Shown one piece after another: positions 34,340-43,287 of a stretch of DNA of 64,000 nt. The notes beneath the pieces are model-generated. The model saw only the letters and a list, made by a program, of their open reading frames with translations. It had not been told where the DNA came from and made no database searches. Location of the stretch: NCBI GenBank assembly GCA_021324915.1, contig JAJPIC010000023.1, positions 62,001 to 126,000 of the forward strand. Reading direction: 5' to 3'. This DNA is from Beijerinckiaceae bacterium. GTDB taxonomy: Bacteria; Pseudomonadota; Alphaproteobacteria; Rhizobiales; Beijerinckiaceae. Numbering within the stretch: position 1 is the stretch's first letter; each line of letters opens with the position of its first letter. Both the position numbers and the translations under genes were made by a program.

Positions 34340-34579
34340 TCAGGCGACCGTCTTGGCCTTTTTGGCCAGGATTTCGATCGCTTCCTTGACGTCGGGATCG
34401 AGGCCTTCGCCGCCGTGTTCGCTCAAATACGCGAAGATCTGCGCACGCATGCGCGGATCCCAAAATCTGCTGATGTGGTTGGCAACGGCAGCGACCGCTT
34501 GATCATGACCTTGCGCGCGAAAGAACGTGCCGATCTGGTTGGCCATATAAACCAGTCTTTGTTCGGTATTATGCGACAT
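34340..34579 (-). CDS. fdsD: formate dehydrogenase delta subunit
   Basis: 79 residues: VYMANQIGTFFRAQGHDQAV, AAVANHISRFWDPRMRAQIF and a C-terminal LDPDVKEAIEILAKK. This is the small FdsD protein of NAD-dependent Mo formate dehydrogenases, needed for assembly of the complex. It is last in the operon, its start overlapping the end of fdhD by 11 bases. Confidence 0.93.
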   Translation of the reverse strand: MSHNTEQRLVYMANQIGTFFRAQGHDQAVAAVANHISRFWDPRMRAQIFAYLSEHGGEGLDPDVKEAIEILAKKAKTVA

Positions 34580-35402
34580 GGCGGGCAGTTTCGCGTAATC
34601 TCTGAGGGTGGGTGAAGACTTCGAAATCCTGACGGCGGGCGACGGCGATGAGCGTCATGCCGCATTCATCGGCAAGCCGGATCGCCGCAGCCGTCGGCGC
34701 AGAGACGGCGACGAGAACCGGCGCTGAGAGCCGCGCCGCCTTCTGGATCAACTCGATCGACACACGGCTCGTCGTCAAAACGAATCCGTCGGAAGCCGTG
34801 CGTCCACCGCGCACCAGCGCGCCGAGCAGCTTATCGAGGGCGTTATGGCGCCCGACATCCTCGCGCAAAGCGACGAGCCCTTCGCGCTCGGTCCAGAAAC
34901 CTGCGCCGTGAACGGCATGCGTTTCGGCATTGAGCCTTTGGGCGGGATCGAGCGAAGCCATGGCGGCAATCACCGCCTGCGGCGCGAACTGCCAGTTTGC
35001 ACTGACCTTCGGCGTCTGCCGCATCGCGGCCTCCAAGCTTTCGATTCCGCAAAGACCGCAGCCTGTCGGGCCCGCCATGCTGCGCCGGCGTTGCGCATAA
35101 GCTTTGGCCCGTTCTTCTTTCAGCCAAGCGCGAATTTCAACTCCCAGCTCGAGGTTGACCACCTCGAGCGAGTCGATTTCCGAGCGGCTCTCGATCAGCC
35201 CCTCGGTGAGCGCGAAGCCGACCGCGAAATCTTCGAGATCCGCCGGCGTTGCCATCATCACGGCATGAGTCGAGCCGTTGAAGGTGAAGGCGACCGCCAT
35301 TTCCTCCGGCACGCGCCGGCTTGCAGGCGAAACGATGCCGTTGCGCTGCGCCACACAGGAGACGCCGACAACAGGATCCGGCAGCTCCTCACTCTCGCTC
35401 AT
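34569..35402 (-). CDS. fdhD: formate dehydrogenase sulfurtransferase FdhD/FdsC
   Basis: 277 residues from ATG 35402, which overlaps the fdsA stop by four bases (ATGA); the longer open frame to 35678 is antisense-free but lies inside fdsA and is rejected. It transfers sulfur from IscS to the Mo-bisPGD cofactor before insertion into FdsA. The catalytic CGLCG motif is at 115-119 (SMAGPTGCGLCGIESLE). Other signatures: EEMAVAFTFNG, DLEDFAVGFALTEGLI, AVHGAGFW and REDVGRHNALDKLLG. Located in the operon it serves. Confidence 0.95.
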   Translation of the reverse strand: MSESEELPDPVVGVSCVAQRNGIVSPASRRVPEEMAVAFTFNGSTHAVMMATPADLEDFAVGFALTEGLIESRSEIDSLEVVNLELGVEIRAWLKEERAKAYAQRRRSMAGPTGCGLCGIESLEAAMRQTPKVSANWQFAPQAVIAAMASLDPAQRLNAETHAVHGAGFWTEREGLVALREDVGRHNALDKLLGALVRGGRTASDGFVLTTSRVSIELIQKAARLSAPVLVAVSAPTAAAIRLADECGMTLIAVARRQDFEVFTHPQRLRETARHVA

Positions 35403-38245
35403 TCTGCCGCGTCGAGCCTCTCGGCAATGCGCGTGTTCTGCTCGGACATCTCGCGATATTTTTCCTGCCACTCGCTCGGCCCGTTGGATCTCGAGACCTG
35501 GACTGCGGTCACCTTGTACTCTGGGCAATTGGTCGCCCAATCCGAGAAGTCGGTGGTCACCACATTGGCTTGAGTCATCGGGTGGTGGAACGTCGTGTAG
35601 ACGACGCCCGGCGCCACGCGATCGGTGATCTCGGCGCGCAAAGTGGTCTCGCCCGAGCGGCTTTGGATCTTGACCCAATCGCGATCCCGAATTCCCCGCT
35701 GCTCGGCATCGTGCGGATGAATCTCGAGAACGTCCTCCTCGTGCCAGGCGACGTTGGCCGTCCGCCGCGTCTGCGCTCCGACATTATATTGCGACAGGAT
35801 GCGTCCGGTCGTGAGCAGGAGTGGGAAGCGCGGCCCCGTGCGCTCGTCCGTCGGCACATATTCGGTGAGCATGAATTTGCCCTTGCCACGGACGAACGTG
35901 CCCATGTGCATAACGGGCGTGCCTTCCGGCGCCTTGTCGTTGCAAGGCCACTGGACCGAGCCGACCTTATCGAGCAATTCGAAAGAGATGTTGGCGAAGG
36001 ACGGCGTGACCTTGGCGATCTCGTCCAGGATATGGCCGGCGCTCTTATACGGCATTTTGTAGCCGAGAGCTTCGGACAGCAGCATCGTTATCTGCCAATC
36101 TTCGTAGCCATTCCTCGGCGCCATCACCTTGCGCACGCGCTGCACGCGGCGCTCGGCGTTGGTGAAGGTCCCGTCCTTCTCGAGGAAAGTCGATCCGGGC
36201 AGGAAGACGTGCGCATATTTCGACGTCTCGTTCAGGAAGAGATCCTGAATGACCACGCATTCCATGTGCTCGAGCCCGGCCGCCATATGTTTGGTGTCGG
36301 GATCGGACTGGAGAATGTCTTCGCCCTGGATGTAGATTCCCTTGAACGAGCCGTCGATCGCGGCATCGATCATATTGGGAATGCGCAGGCCCGGCTCCTT
36401 CTCGAGCTTGACGCCCCAGATGGACTCGAAGATCGAGCGAACGGCATCATTCGAAACGTGCCGGTAATCGGTGAATTCGTGCGGGAAGGAGCCCATGTCA
36501 CATGAGCCTTGGACATTGTTCTGGCCGCGCAACGGATTAACGCCGACACCCTTCCGGCCGATATTGCCGGTCGCCATGGCAAGATTGGCGATCGCCATAA
36601 CGGCGGTCGAGCCCTGGCTGTGCTCGGTGACGCCGAGGCCGTAATAAAAGGCCGCATTGCCGCCCGTCGCATAGAGCCGCGCGGCGGCACGGATAGTCTC
36701 CGCCGGCACGCCCGTGATCTTCTCGACTTCCTCCGGGCTGTTGCGCTGTTCGGCGACGAAGCTCGCCCAGGCAGCGAATTCGGCCGGGTCGCAGCGCTCG
36801 CGAACGAAAGCTTCGTTGACGAGCCCTTCGGTCACGATCACATGCGCCAGCGCATCGAGCATCGCGACATTCGTGCCCGGCTTCAGGGGCAGGTGATAGG
36901 TCGCCTCGATATGCGGGCTGCGGACGAGATCGATGCGGCGCGGATCGATGACGATCAGCTTCGCGCCTTCGCGCAGTCTCTTTTTCATGTGCGAGGCAAA
37001 GACCGGATGCCCGTCGGTCGGATTGGCGCCGATCACGACGATAACGTCGGCCTGATCGACCGAATCGAAATCTTGCGTTCCGGCCGAGGTTCCGAAGGCG
37101 GTTCCCAATCCGTAGCCGGTCGGCGAGTGGCAGACGCGCGCACAGGTATCGACGTTATTATTGCCGAATCCGGCGCGGATCATCTCCTGGACGAGATAGG
37201 TCTCTTCATTCGTGCAGCGCGACGAGGTAATGCCGCCGATCGAATGTTTTCCATATGTGGCCTGGATGCGCTTGAACTCGGAGGCCGCATAATTGATCGC
37301 CTCTTCCCAGGAGACTTCGCGCCACGGATCGGAAATCTTGGCGCGGATCATCGGCTTCAGAATGCGTTCCTTATGGGTCGCATAGCCCCAAGCGAAACGG
37401 CCCTTGACGCAGGAATGGCCGTGATTGGCCTTGCCGTCCTTATAGGGGACCATGCGGACGAGCTCGTCGCCGCGCATCTCCGCCTTGAACGTACAGCCGA
37501 CGCCGCAATAGGCGCAGGTCGTCACCACCGAGTGCTCCGGCTGGCCGATGTCATAGACCGATTTTTCCATGAGCGTCGCCGTGGGGCAGGCCTGCACGCA
37601 GGCGCCGCAGGAGACGCATTCGGAATCGAAGAAATCTTCGTTCTGGCCCGCCGCAATGCGGCTGTTGAAACCGCGCCCATCGACCGTCAATGCAAACGTG
37701 CCTTGCACTTCCTCGCAAGCGCGGACGCAGCGGTTGCAGACGATGCATTTCGCCGGGTCGTAAGCGAAATAGGGGTTCGAAACGTCTTTCTTGTCGTTCA
37801 AGTGATTTTCGCCGGCATAGCCGTAGCGAACTTCACGCAGGCCGACAACGCCGGCCTCCGTTTGCAATTCGCAATTGCCGTTGGCCGAGCAAGTCAGGCA
37901 ATCGAGCGGGTGATCGGAAATATAAAGCTCCATCACGCCGTTGCGCAGCGCCTTGAGGCGCGGCGTTTGCGTTTTCACGACCATGCCAGGCGCAACCGGC
38001 GTCGTGCACGAAGCAGGCGTTCCGGCGCGCCCTTCGATCTCGACGAGGCAAAGACGGCAGGAGCCGAAGGCCTCGATGGAATCGGTCGCGCAGAGCTTCG
38101 GAATGTGATTGCCAATCTCCATTGCCGCGCGCATGATGGAGGTGCCGGCAGGCACGCTGACCTTGGTTCCGTCGATCGTAAGTTCGACAAGCTTGTCGGA
38201 CTTAACTTCGGGCGTGCCGTAGTCGATTTCATTGATGAGAGCCAT
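35399..38245 (-). CDS. fdsA: NAD-dependent formate dehydrogenase, alpha subunit
   Basis: 948 residues, the molybdenum catalytic subunit that oxidises formate to CO2. Cofactor sites in order: [2Fe-2S] (Cys52, 63, 66, 80), His/Cys cluster (His112, Cys116, 119, 125), two ferredoxin-type [4Fe-4S] clusters (Cys167/170/173/177 and 210/213/216/220), the cubane near the Mo site (CAYCGVGC and HSCVKG), and the Mo-ligand region DTCARVCHSPTG with the Cys372-His373 pair. C-terminal molybdopterin-dinucleotide-binding domain follows. Not selenocysteine, so no SECIS. AGGAGC precedes ATG 38245, 10 bases after fdsB. Confidence 0.97.
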   Translation of the reverse strand: MALINEIDYGTPEVKSDKLVELTIDGTKVSVPAGTSIMRAAMEIGNHIPKLCATDSIEAFGSCRLCLVEIEGRAGTPASCTTPVAPGMVVKTQTPRLKALRNGVMELYISDHPLDCLTCSANGNCELQTEAGVVGLREVRYGYAGENHLNDKKDVSNPYFAYDPAKCIVCNRCVRACEEVQGTFALTVDGRGFNSRIAAGQNEDFFDSECVSCGACVQACPTATLMEKSVYDIGQPEHSVVTTCAYCGVGCTFKAEMRGDELVRMVPYKDGKANHGHSCVKGRFAWGYATHKERILKPMIRAKISDPWREVSWEEAINYAASEFKRIQATYGKHSIGGITSSRCTNEETYLVQEMIRAGFGNNNVDTCARVCHSPTGYGLGTAFGTSAGTQDFDSVDQADVIVVIGANPTDGHPVFASHMKKRLREGAKLIVIDPRRIDLVRSPHIEATYHLPLKPGTNVAMLDALAHVIVTEGLVNEAFVRERCDPAEFAAWASFVAEQRNSPEEVEKITGVPAETIRAAARLYATGGNAAFYYGLGVTEHSQGSTAVMAIANLAMATGNIGRKGVGVNPLRGQNNVQGSCDMGSFPHEFTDYRHVSNDAVRSIFESIWGVKLEKEPGLRIPNMIDAAIDGSFKGIYIQGEDILQSDPDTKHMAAGLEHMECVVIQDLFLNETSKYAHVFLPGSTFLEKDGTFTNAERRVQRVRKVMAPRNGYEDWQITMLLSEALGYKMPYKSAGHILDEIAKVTPSFANISFELLDKVGSVQWPCNDKAPEGTPVMHMGTFVRGKGKFMLTEYVPTDERTGPRFPLLLTTGRILSQYNVGAQTRRTANVAWHEEDVLEIHPHDAEQRGIRDRDWVKIQSRSGETTLRAEITDRVAPGVVYTTFHHPMTQANVVTTDFSDWATNCPEYKVTAVQVSRSNGPSEWQEKYREMSEQNTRIAERLDAAE

Positions 38246-38255
38246 GGGCTTGCTC

Positions 38256-39809
38256 CTATTCGGCCGCGACCGCCGCAGCGCGCGGCCGGAAATCTTCCGG
38301 ATAATGACGCAGCGCGCTCATGACGGGGTAGGGCACGAACCCGCCGAGCGCGCAGAGGGAACCGAATTTCATTGTCTGACAGAGATCTTCCAAAAGCGTT
38401 ATGTTGGCATCCACATTGGTGCCGAGCATGATGCGCTCGATGACCTCTTTCCCCCGCACTGCGCCGATTCGGCAGGGCGTGCACTTGCCGCAGCTTTCTA
38501 TCGCGCAGAATTCCATGGCGAAACGTGCCATCTGGGCCATGTCGACCGTATCGTCGAAAACGACGACGCCGCCATGACCGATGAGCCCGTCGCGCGCAGT
38601 GAAGGCCTCGTAATCGAAAGGCGTATCGAAAAGGCTCGGCGGGAAATAGGCGCCGAGCGGACCGCCGCATTGCACGGCGCGGACGGGGCGGCCCGATAGA
38701 GTGCCGCCGCCGATGTCGTTGACGATTTCGCCGAGCGTCAGGCCGAAGGCCGTCTCGAACAATCCGCCATAGCGCACGTTACCGGCGATCTGGATAGGCA
38801 TGGTGCCGCGCGAGCGCCCCATGCCGAAATCGGCATAGGCTTTTCCGCCTTCCGCGAGAATGAAAGGCACCGCAGCGAAGGAGAGGACGTTGTTGACGAC
38901 GGTCGGGCGCTGGAAAAGGCCCTTATGCGCGGGCAACGGGGGCTTGGCCCGCACGATGCCGCGCTTGCCTTCGAGACTGTCGAGCAACGCCGTTTCTTCA
39001 CCGCAGACATAGGCGCCGGCGCCGACGCGCAACTCGATATCAAAACTGTGTTTGGAGCCCGCGACGTCGGGGCCGAGCCAGCCGCCGCAGCGCGCAAGCC
39101 GCAAGGCCTCGTTGAAAGTGCGGATCGCGTGCGGATATTCGGAGCGGCAATAGACAAAGCCTTTCGTCGCGCCGACGGCGATCGCGGCGATCGTCATGCC
39201 CTCGATGAGCATGAAGGGATCGCCTTCCATCACCATGCGGTCGGCGAACGTGCCGCTATCGCCCTCGTCCGCGTTGCAGACGACATATTTGCGGTCGGCT
39301 TGCGTGTCGGCGACGGTCTTCCATTTGATTCCCGTCGGAAAGCCTGCGCCGCCGCGGCCGCGCAGGCCCGATTGGGTGACCTCGTTGACGATCGCCGGCG
39401 GACCCATTTCGATGGCGCGCTTGAGCCCGCGCCAGCCGCCAAGCTCGGCATAATCGACGAGCGACAGCGGGTCGGTAATGCCGCAACGGGCGAAGGTCAG
39501 TCGGGTCTGGCGGGCGAGATAGGGATGATCTTCCGGCCGGCCGATGCGCAGGGAATGCGCGCCGCCATTGAGAAAATCGGCATCGAACAGGGCAGGGACA
39601 TCGGCCGGCGCCACGGGTCCGTAGCCAATTCGCCCCGCGGCCGTTTCGACCTCGACCAAGGGTTCGAGAAAGAACATGCCGCGCGAGCCCGTGCGGACGA
39701 CGGTCACATCCAGGCGACGTGCGGCCGCGATCTCGGCGATCTTTTTGGCGACCTTATCCGCGCCGATGGCAAGCGCCGCAACATCCTTAGGAATGAAGAT
39801 GCGCGTCAT
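38256..39809 (-). CDS. fdsB: NAD-dependent formate dehydrogenase, beta subunit
   Basis: 517 residues, homologous to the 51-kDa NuoF subunit of complex I with an N-terminal thioredoxin-like extension (about 1-110). It carries FMN, NAD and a [4Fe-4S] cluster and passes electrons to NAD+. Motifs: GLRGRGGAGFPTGIKWK, YVVCNADEGDSGTFADR, GAYVCGEETALLDSLEGKRG and the cluster ligands ESCGKCTPCRIG. Its ATG overlaps the fdsG stop by four bases. Confidence 0.96.
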   Translation of the reverse strand: MTRIFIPKDVAALAIGADKVAKKIAEIAAARRLDVTVVRTGSRGMFFLEPLVEVETAAGRIGYGPVAPADVPALFDADFLNGGAHSLRIGRPEDHPYLARQTRLTFARCGITDPLSLVDYAELGGWRGLKRAIEMGPPAIVNEVTQSGLRGRGGAGFPTGIKWKTVADTQADRKYVVCNADEGDSGTFADRMVMEGDPFMLIEGMTIAAIAVGATKGFVYCRSEYPHAIRTFNEALRLARCGGWLGPDVAGSKHSFDIELRVGAGAYVCGEETALLDSLEGKRGIVRAKPPLPAHKGLFQRPTVVNNVLSFAAVPFILAEGGKAYADFGMGRSRGTMPIQIAGNVRYGGLFETAFGLTLGEIVNDIGGGTLSGRPVRAVQCGGPLGAYFPPSLFDTPFDYEAFTARDGLIGHGGVVVFDDTVDMAQMARFAMEFCAIESCGKCTPCRIGAVRGKEVIERIMLGTNVDANITLLEDLCQTMKFGSLCALGGFVPYPVMSALRHYPEDFRPRAAAVAAE

Positions 39810-40282
39810 GATCCGCAGACCTCTTCGACCGCGCCAGCGAGCTTCTTCGGATCGAGCTGACCGAGCGGCTCATCATCGAGAAGCGCGGCGGGACCGCTCG
39901 CGCAGAGCCCGAGACAATAAACAGGCTCTACCGTAAGTTCACCGTCGCGCGTTGTTTGGTGCCAATCGACACCAAGCTCGCTGAGGCAGCGGCGCGCGAC
40001 ATCTTCGCTTCCGCGGCTCTGACAGGCCTCTGCCCGGCAGATCTTCAGCATATGGCGGCCGGCCGGCACTCGACGGAAATCATGATAGAAAGTCAGCACG
40101 CCATGGACCTCGGCGCGCGTAATGTTGAGCGCTTGCGCGATCAACGGAACTGCTGCGTCGTCGACGTAGCCGAATTCCTCGTTGAACGCGTGAAGGATCG
40201 GAAGCAAAGGACCTTCAAGGCCGATATGCTCGGCGATGATTTCTTGCGCGCGGGCCTCGTCGAAGACGGCCATATTGGGCAT
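39806..40282 (-). CDS. fdsG: NAD-dependent formate dehydrogenase, gamma subunit
   Basis: 158 residues from ATG 40282 (GGTGGA upstream); the open frame extends to 40381 but the extra residues are unlike the family. NuoE/24-kDa-type subunit with a [2Fe-2S] cluster: KICRAEACQSRG and VYCLGLCASGPAALLDD supply the four Cys. The start could also be ATG 40273. First structural gene of the fdsGBACD-type operon, downstream of a LysR gene on the same strand. Confidence 0.94.
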   Translation of the reverse strand: MPNMAVFDEARAQEIIAEHIGLEGPLLPILHAFNEEFGYVDDAAVPLIAQALNITRAEVHGVLTFYHDFRRVPAGRHMLKICRAEACQSRGSEDVARRCLSELGVDWHQTTRDGELTVEPVYCLGLCASGPAALLDDEPLGQLDPKKLAGAVEEVCGS

Positions 40283-40438
40283 GTTTCCACCAGATTTGCC
40301 GGGCCGGGCCTCATTATCGGAAGCCGAGGCCGCCATCGCTTTGCGCCGCCTCTGCTGCGCTGCGACCATTCTTAGAACCACTCGAAAACTACGTGGTCCT
40401 TCTGTCTGCGCCGATCAAGAGAGCCTTTCCGTAGTCCT

Positions 40439-40453
40439 ATAGGAAATCTCTAT
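40439..40453 (-). promoter_or_regulatory. candidate LysR-type operator upstream of fdsG
   Basis: On the minus strand the site reads ATAGAGATTTCCTAT: an ATAG/CTAT dyad of the T-N11-A type that LysR proteins bind. It abuts the LysR stop and lies about 155 bases before the fdsG start. Inferred from pattern and position. Confidence 0.45.
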
Positions 40454-41361
40454 CAAGCTATTTTGGTTGCGGTTTGCGGCGATGCAGCAAAGGATTTGGC
40501 TTCGGCGTAAAGCGCCGCGGCCAGCGGCGTCATGGGATCGCGGCGCGGCACGATCAAGCCGATTTGATGCAAGGCCTGCGGCTCGGTGATCGGGATCGAG
40601 CGGATCGGTTCCACAACATCCAGGGTCTCGACGAGCTTTTCGGCCATGATGCTCGCCCAGCGGCCGGTGCGCACATGCGCGTAGAGCGCGATGACCGAAT
40701 TCGATTCGAGGGTCGGTGCCGGCTGATTGCCGGTGCTCGTCAGAAGGCGGTCGATAATCCGGCGGTTCTGCATGTCGGGTGTGAGCAGGCAGAGCGGAAT
40801 TTGCCCGACCTCTGCCCAGGTGACGCTCTTGCGGTCGGCGAATGGGCTGCCGGCGGAGGTCAGCAGGCGATATTGCTCGATATAGAGCGGCAGGTGGCGC
40901 ACGGTCCCGAGCGGCTCATTGTCGAGATAAGTGATGCCCGCGTCGATCTCGAGATTGTCGAGCGTCTCCAGGATCTGGATCGACGTCATGGACGCGATGC
41001 TGAACCTTACCCCCGGATGTTTGGCGCGAAAAGGCGTCGTGAGCAGAGCGACCATGCTGAGGGCCGTCGGCACGGCGGCGATCTTGAGATGGCCGACGAG
41101 GCCGCTCTTCAGGCTGCGCACGTCCTGACGCATAGCGCGCGCATCACCGACGATCCGCTTGGCCCATTCGAGCACGCGGTCGCCTTCCGCAGTCAAACCG
41201 TGGAAGCGCGAACTGCGATTGACGAGGAGCACGCCGAGCGTCTCCTCCAATTGCTTGATTCCGGCCGACAGCGTCGGCTGGGTGACGCCACAGGCTTCTG
41301 CTGCCCGGCTGAAGCTTTGTTCACGGGCGACGGCGATGAAGAATTCGAGTTTATCGATCAC
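40453..41361 (-). CDS. LysR-family transcriptional regulator, probable fds activator
   Basis: 302 residues. N-terminal winged helix IDKLEFFIAVAREQSFSRAA-EACGVTQPTLSAGIKQLEETLG and a periplasmic-binding-like effector domain. It lies directly upstream of the formate dehydrogenase operon on the same strand, as the fds-linked LysR gene does in other proteobacteria. A LysR-type dyad lies between them. The inducer is probably formate or a C1 metabolite (inference). Confidence 0.88.
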   Translation of the reverse strand: MIDKLEFFIAVAREQSFSRAAEACGVTQPTLSAGIKQLEETLGVLLVNRSSRFHGLTAEGDRVLEWAKRIVGDARAMRQDVRSLKSGLVGHLKIAAVPTALSMVALLTTPFRAKHPGVRFSIASMTSIQILETLDNLEIDAGITYLDNEPLGTVRHLPLYIEQYRLLTSAGSPFADRKSVTWAEVGQIPLCLLTPDMQNRRIIDRLLTSTGNQPAPTLESNSVIALYAHVRTGRWASIMAEKLVETLDVVEPIRSIPITEPQALHQIGLIVPRRDPMTPLAAALYAEAKSFAASPQTATKIA

Positions 41362-41497
41362 GAAACAGGCCTGAAGAGCGCGCCGGCCGCGCGTGACAAG
41401 GCGGGGCTTGGCAGTCGATCTGTTTTACTGCGCATTGATCCGCCTTGCAATTTTCGGGCGATGCCGGTTTTTCGGGGCAAAAGGGCAGGGTTATGGG

Positions 41498-42259
41498 TCA
41501 AGCCACAATGTGGTAGCCGGCATCGATATATTCGATATTGCCGGTCAGGGAGGCGGCGGCGTCGCTGACCAGGAAAGCGGCGAAATTGCCGATGTCCTCG
41601 ATGCTGACGAGCTTATGTTCGGGCGTGCGCGTGCGCGCCTGCTCAAGGAGTTCGTCGAATCGCTCGATACCGGAGGCAGCGCGGGTTTTGAGCGGACCGG
41701 GGGAGATCGCGTGAACGCGAATGCGCTTGTCCCCGAGCTCGGCTGCCATATAGCGCACCGAAGCTTCAAGCGCTGCCTTGACCGGCCCCATCAGGTTGTA
41801 ATCTTCAACGACTTTCTCTGCGCCGTAGAAGGTTACCGTCAGCAGACAGCCGCCATCTCGCATGAGCGGTTCGGAAAGCCGCGCCATGCGGATAAAGGAA
41901 TGGCAGGAAATATCCATGGCCATCGAGAATCCGGCCTGCGAACAATCGGTGATCCGTGCGTGCAGGTCTTCCTTCGGCGCGTAGGCGATCGAATGAAGCA
42001 GAAAGTCAAAATGGCCCCATTGCTGTTCGACCGCGGCAAACACCGCTTCGAGCTGGCCTTCTATCCGCACATCGCACGGCACGATAAGCGCACTGCCCAG
42101 CGCTTCCGCGAGCGGCCGCACGAAGGGCTCGGCCTTGGCGTTGAGATAAGTGATGGCGAGGTCGGCGCCGGCTTCGCGAAAGACCTTAGCACAGCCATAG
42201 GCAATGCTGTGTTCGTTGGCGATACCGACGACAAGCCCTTTTTTCCCTCGGAGTGACAT
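41498..42259 (-). CDS. fabI: enoyl-[acyl-carrier-protein] reductase (NADH), FabI type
   Basis: 253 residues from ATG 42259 (GAGG 8 bases upstream). Short-chain dehydrogenase of fatty-acid elongation: LRGKKGLVVGIANEHSIAYG nucleotide site, LLHSIAYAPKEDLHA, and the catalytic pair in TFYGAEKVVEDYNLMGPVKA. The first Tyr of FabI (usually SYLG-) reads TFYG here and the catalytic Tyr/Lys (YNLMGPVK) are intact. Rhizobiales usually have two fabI paralogues; the somewhat unusual sequence (SCHSFIRMARL, PGPLKTRAASGI) suggests this may be the second copy. Confidence 0.92.
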   Translation of the reverse strand: MSLRGKKGLVVGIANEHSIAYGCAKVFREAGADLAITYLNAKAEPFVRPLAEALGSALIVPCDVRIEGQLEAVFAAVEQQWGHFDFLLHSIAYAPKEDLHARITDCSQAGFSMAMDISCHSFIRMARLSEPLMRDGGCLLTVTFYGAEKVVEDYNLMGPVKAALEASVRYMAAELGDKRIRVHAISPGPLKTRAASGIERFDELLEQARTRTPEHKLVSIEDIGNFAAFLVSDAAASLTGNIEYIDAGYHIVA

Positions 42260-42337
42260 GATCATGACCTCGCGCGCTCGGGAGAATCGTCCCGCCGCAG
42301 GCGCTTCATGACATCGCGAATGCGCGCGGGCCTTGAG

Positions 42338-43114
42338 CTAGTTCAATTCAATGCTCACAGGCACGTGATCCGAGGGCTTGTCTTCGCCGCGCCGCGCCTT
42401 GTCGATTGTCACGCGCACGAGGCGATCGGCGGCACGCGGCGAAAGCAGGAGATGATCGATCCGGATGCCTCGATTGCGCTGCCAGGCGCCGGCCTGATAA
42501 TCCCAAAATGTATAGAGGCCGGCCGCATCCGTCGTCGCGCGCAGCGCATCCGTCAGCCCGAGATTGATGAGCGCCTGAAACTTCTGCCGCGTCTGCGGAA
42601 GAAAGAGCGCATCGCCGGCCCAGACTTTCGGATCGAAACAATCGCGCGGATCTGGAATCACGTTAAAGTCGCCGGCAAGGATCGTCACCTCCTCGTACTC
42701 GAGCAAACGGCGCGCATGCGCGTAAAGGCGCTCCATCCAGGCGAGCTTATAGGAATATTTCTCGCTGTCGGGCGGATTGCCGTTGGGCAGATAGAGGGAG
42801 GCAACCCGGACAATGCTTTTCCCGTCCGGAATGACGGCCTCGATATAGCGGGCATGAATGTCGGCCGGATCGCCAGCGAGGCCTCGCGTCACTTCGAACG
42901 GAACCTTGGCGAGAATGGCAACGCCATTCAGCGCCTTCTGCCCGTGTACGGCGACATTATAACCGAGCGACTCCACCTCCAGCATCGGAAAGGCTTCGTC
43001 GACACATTTCAATTCCTGCAGGCAGAGCACGTCCGGGCTCTCGTCTTTGAGATAGCGCAGCAGACGTTCCGTCCTCTGGCGCACCGAATTCACGTTCCAG
43101 GTGGCGATTTTCAT
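42338..43114 (-). CDS. xthA: exodeoxyribonuclease III (AP endonuclease)
   Basis: 258 residues from ATG 43114. Mg-dependent AP endonuclease and 3'-phosphodiesterase of base-excision repair. Motifs of the EEP family are complete: KIATWNVNSVRQR, CLQELK (Glu34), YLPNGNPPDSEKYSYKLAWM, ILAGDFNVIPDPRD, RGIRIDHLLLSP and KPSDHVPVSIEL at the C-terminus. Stands between fabI and an UbiH-type gene on the same strand. Confidence 0.96.
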   Translation of the reverse strand: MKIATWNVNSVRQRTERLLRYLKDESPDVLCLQELKCVDEAFPMLEVESLGYNVAVHGQKALNGVAILAKVPFEVTRGLAGDPADIHARYIEAVIPDGKSIVRVASLYLPNGNPPDSEKYSYKLAWMERLYAHARRLLEYEEVTILAGDFNVIPDPRDCFDPKVWAGDALFLPQTRQKFQALINLGLTDALRATTDAAGLYTFWDYQAGAWQRNRGIRIDHLLLSPRAADRLVRVTIDKARRGEDKPSDHVPVSIELN

Positions 43115-43287
43115 GTTTCTCACTTCCGCGCTCTTGCTCTCAAGCGCATGATCCGGCTTTGCGGCTAAAGGTCCAGGAGATTCGTGCGCTCATGCCAGAG
43201 GAGGTGATCGAAAGGCTTCTCCCACTCCCGCAAATGGGTGCTGATGGTCGAGGCGAGATGGGCGATGTCTGGAGTCAAGACTGGCAG

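Noticed and set aside
35403-35678. N-terminal extension of fdhD
   Set aside because: The extra 92 residues overlap fdsA coding sequence; ATG 35402 gives the family start and a 4-base overlap.
36509-38323. 604-residue plus-strand frame inside fdsA
   Set aside because: Antisense shadow of a gene with all cofactor motifs.
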